A model generated the notes under the pieces. The model was not told the origin of the DNA and ran no database searches. It saw only the letters and a list, made by a program, of their open reading frames with translations. A program made the translations under genes and the position numbers. This document shows positions 30,784 to 32,448 of a stretch of 32,448 bases of DNA, piece by piece. The stretch lies in contig CAJUIY010000017.1 of assembly GCA_910586865.1 (NCBI GenBank), positions 1 through 32,448 of the forward strand, written 5' to 3'. The stretch is from an uncultured Bacilli bacterium. GTDB taxonomy: Bacteria > Bacillota_I > Bacilli_A > RF39 > UBA660. How positions within the stretch are numbered: the first letter of the stretch is position 1; each line of letters starts with the position of its first letter.

Positions 30784-31392
30784 TTAATTATTTGCCTTTA
30801 CATTTACTTTTATTTTAAATTGTTGACTATTTGATGAAACAGAGTAACTTTCTGACACCCACATTCTTAGTCTAAAAGATTGTACCCCTGTACTATTAAA
30901 AGTACCAAGATATAATCGCTTAGAACCACCACTGATAGAGGTAGCTGGTAAACTACTATAAGTTGGAACAGTCCCATCGTATCCAGAAAGTGGTTTATCT
31001 GTAGTTCCATCCGTTAAATATATTTTAACAAAGGCAGAATCTAATTTTGGGCTTACATTTTCTTCCGTTGTATATACTTCATATTTAATAACATTGTTTC
31101 CTACAATTTTACAGGAAACATTGAAATCAAAATAACCATTTCCATTTGCCATTGCTTTTCCAACCGTATCAGATACAGGTACTGCATTAGTAAGTGAAAT
31201 TCCATTTGATGTTTCTGTATATGAAAATGTAAGAGAGCCTGTAGAAATCCTATTTGCTACTTTACCTTCTTTTGCATAAGTAAATATTGCATAAGTAATT
31301 CCAATCACAGAAATAAAAAGAAGCACAACTAAAATTATTGGTAAAATAATTTCTTTTGAATGATTACTTTTTGTATTAGAACCTTTTCTCAT
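30784..31392 (-). CDS. TasA/camelysin-like secreted precursor, paralog 1
   Basis: About 202 aa. A basic N-terminus (MRKGSNTKSNHSK) and helix (about 14-36, IILPIILVVLLFISVIGITY) run into the SipW-type processing region YAIFTYAKEGKVANRISTGS. The mature beta-rich domain has NAVPVSDTVGKAM, GYFDFNVSCKIVGNNVIKY, YEVYTTEE and SFRLRMWVSESYSVSS, aligned block for block with paralogs 2 and 3. ATG 31392 has GGAGG 5 nt upstream; ATGs at 31395 and 31404 are alternatives. It is the first gene of the locus and has a promoter within the end of tatD. Proposed as a major secreted subunit of a surface fibre or matrix, by homology to the TasA/camelysin class. Confidence 0.8.
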   Translation of the reverse strand: MRKGSNTKSNHSKEIILPIILVVLLFISVIGITYAIFTYAKEGKVANRISTGSLTFSYTETSNGISLTNAVPVSDTVGKAMANGNGYFDFNVSCKIVGNNVIKYEVYTTEENVSPKLDSAFVKIYLTDGTTDKPLSGYDGTVPTYSSLPATSISGGSKRLYLGTFNSTGVQSFRLRMWVSESYSVSSNSQQFKIKVNVKANN

Positions 31393-31420
31393 CATAGCCT
31401 CCATATTTTCCTATACATTA

Positions 31421-31449
31421 ACATTATCATAATTGCTATGTTAAGTCAA
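31421..31449 (-). promoter_or_regulatory. Promoter of the TasA-like genes
   Basis: Minus strand TTGACT (plus 31444-31449), 17-nt spacer, TGATAATGT (extended -10; TAATGT at plus 31421-31426). The -35 lies inside the last codons of tatD. Confidence 0.5.
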
Positions 31450-32191
31450 ATAAATTATATGTATTTTCTAATGTAATCTTAGAAACTTCCTCTATCTTTA
31501 CACCTTTAAGTTGGGCTATTTTATCCGCTATAAATGGGATATTCTTAGAACTATTGATAGTTCCTCTTAATGGTTCTGGACTTAGATAAGGACTGTCTGT
31601 TTCTAACACAATATCCGAAAGGGATACTTTTCTGATAACTTCACCCAATTTACTATTTTTAAAAGTAACAACACCACCGATTCCTAATTTATAACCTAGT
31701 GATAAGTAAATATTTGCTGTTTCTAAGCTACCTGAAAAACAATGAATTACTCCTCTTAACTGATACTCTTTCAATATATTAATTGTATCTTCTGTAGCAT
31801 CCCTAGTATGAATAACTACAGGGAGGTGAAGCTTTTCAGCAAGAGATAATTGCCTTTTAAATAGAGATATCTGTTTTTCTTTATTTTCCTTTGTATAATG
31901 ATAATCTAGTCCTATCTCACCGATACCAACAATTTTCTTATTGTTCATGATAAGCTTTTCTAGCAGATTCATATCTTCCGCATTCACCTTGTCTACTTGA
32001 TCGGGATGATATCCTATTGTTGCATAAACATCATCAAAAGTTTTTATATATTGTAAACTACTTTCTATCTCTTTTTTACTGCATCCAGATAGAATCATCT
32101 TATCAATTTTATTTTTTCTATTTTCTAATATGACATCTTCAATACTATCATAGTATTCTAGTGAAAGATGACAATGAGTATCTATAAACAT
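31436..32191 (-). CDS. tatD: TatD-family metal-dependent hydrolase/DNase
   Basis: A 251-aa TIM-barrel hydrolase with the family's metal-site motifs in order: FIDTHCHL (residues 2-9, HxH), GIGEIGLDYHY (about 90-100, Glu ligand), PVVIHTRDA (about 125-133), GVIHCFSGS (about 150-158) and VLETDSPYLSPEPLRG (about 200-215, Asp ligand). TatD enzymes act as 3'-5' exonucleases/DNases. ATG 32191 is chosen: AGGTG (32198-32202) is 6 nt upstream; a GTG at 32200 overlaps the ribosome site. In Bacillus tatD (yabD) precedes yabE, rnmV and ksgA; here the SipW/TasA-like locus takes the place of yabE-rnmV. Confidence 0.93.
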   Translation of the reverse strand: MFIDTHCHLSLEYYDSIEDVILENRKNKIDKMILSGCSKKEIESSLQYIKTFDDVYATIGYHPDQVDKVNAEDMNLLEKLIMNNKKIVGIGEIGLDYHYTKENKEKQISLFKRQLSLAEKLHLPVVIHTRDATEDTINILKEYQLRGVIHCFSGSLETANIYLSLGYKLGIGGVVTFKNSKLGEVIRKVSLSDIVLETDSPYLSPEPLRGTINSSKNIPFIADKIAQLKGVKIEEVSKITLENTYNLFDLT

Positions 32192-32209
32192 TGAAATCAC
32201 CTAAGATAA

Positions 32210-32238
32210 AGTATAAAATAAAAAAATACCATTTGCAA
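32210..32238 (-). promoter_or_regulatory. Promoter of tatD
   Basis: Minus strand TTGCAA (plus 32233-32238), 17-nt spacer, TATACT (plus 32210-32215). It is divergent from the plus-strand promoter near 32295. Confidence 0.65.
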
Positions 32239-32291
32239 TGATATTTAAATAATTCCAGTAAAATAGAATAAATTTTCTTCGCAATCAAATT

Positions 32292-32300
32292 TGATATAAT
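32292..32300 (+). promoter_or_regulatory. Extended -10 promoter of the right-edge plus-strand gene
   Basis: TGATATAAT at 32292-32300 (TG-N-TATAAT) with only a weak T-rich -35; about 27 nt before the ATG. Confidence 0.5.
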
Positions 32301-32326
32301 TAATAAAATAAAGGTGGTTGTAAAAA

Positions 32327-32448
32327 ATGAAGAAAAGAATAACAAGAAAAATGAAAAGAGAATTAAGAAATGCTGTTAATCCATTAGAAGAGTTATTAAT
32401 TATTATGAAACAATACTTTCCTAAACTTACCAATTGGATTGATAATTT
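32327..32448 (+). CDS. Partial gene at the window edge, N-terminal 40 codons
   Basis: ATG 32327 follows an AAGGTGG ribosome site (32311-32317) and reads MKKRITRKMKRELRNAVNPL, then EELLIIMKQYFPKLTNWIDN, running off the window. The strongly basic start and the KQYFPKLTNWID segment are loosely reminiscent of the N-terminus of some transposase-like proteins of Firmicutes, but 40 residues are too few to decide. It is transcribed divergently from tatD. Confidence 0.55.
   Translation, partial: MKKRITRKMKRELRNAVNPLEELLIIMKQYFPKLTNWIDN

Noticed and set aside
1..32448. CRISPR array, tRNA, rRNA, intact insertion sequence or prophage
   Set aside because: No regularly spaced repeats, tRNA-like cloverleaf, rRNA signature or complete transposase was seen on either strand.

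Overview
The window is about 32 kb of very AT-rich DNA from a low-GC Gram-positive bacterium of class Bacilli, probably a small-genome, gut-type lineage near RF39/Mollicutes (lineage is inference). The standard stop set is used: TGA terminates dusB, yabG and the gene at 27370, so this is not a TGA=Trp Mollicute. Nearly every gene lies on the minus strand. Read in that direction (window end to window start), the conserved genes appear in the order of the origin-proximal region of Bacillus subtilis: tatD, rsmA/ksgA, yabG, veg, spoVG, yabP, yabQ, divIC, tilS, ftsH, dusB, lysS, clpC, cysS, mrnC, rlmB, sigH. Many Bacillus genes of that block are missing here, including rnmV, purR, glmU, prs, mfd, spoIIE, hpt, ctsR, mcsAB, gltX and yacP. 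The sporulation-associated genes (sigH, spoVG, yabG, yabP, yabQ) suggest a spore-forming or recently spore-forming ancestor.

Lineage-specific genes sit in the joints of this backbone. (1) 26.9-31.4 kb, between tatD and rsmA: three tandem TasA/camelysin-like secreted precursors, an ER-type SipW-like signal peptidase with a long charged tail, a membrane-anchored beta-rich protein and two unknown membrane proteins. It looks like a surface-fibre or matrix locus and is the best candidate for an undescribed system. (2) 21.9-25.9 kb, between rsmA and yabG: a small secreted protein with a structured leader, followed by an ABC exporter (ATPase plus three membrane proteins), and a zinc-ribbon membrane protein on the opposite strand. 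This resembles a bacteriocin/export cassette. (3) 13.4-15.7 kb, between ftsH and dusB: a frameshifted 2-hydroxyacid dehydrogenase-like gene, a small protein-kinase-like gene with a large inverted repeat over its start, and an unknown gene. (4) 8.7-10.2 kb, between lysS and clpC: a YfcC/DcuC-type transporter. (5) 4.0-4.7 kb: an unknown membrane-anchored protein between cysS and mrnC. (6) 0.1-2.2 kb, beyond sigH: an unknown gene, an S51 peptidase, a decayed EamA permease and an unknown tail-anchored protein.

The core genes cover division (divIC, ftsH), tRNA and rRNA modification (tilS, dusB, rlmB, rsmA, mrnC), aminoacylation (lysS, cysS), proteolysis (clpC, ftsH) and early sporulation control. 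A recurring architectural feature is that intrinsic terminator hairpins overlap the stop codon of the preceding gene (eight of nine terminators found). No rRNA, tRNA, CRISPR array or intact insertion sequence was seen.
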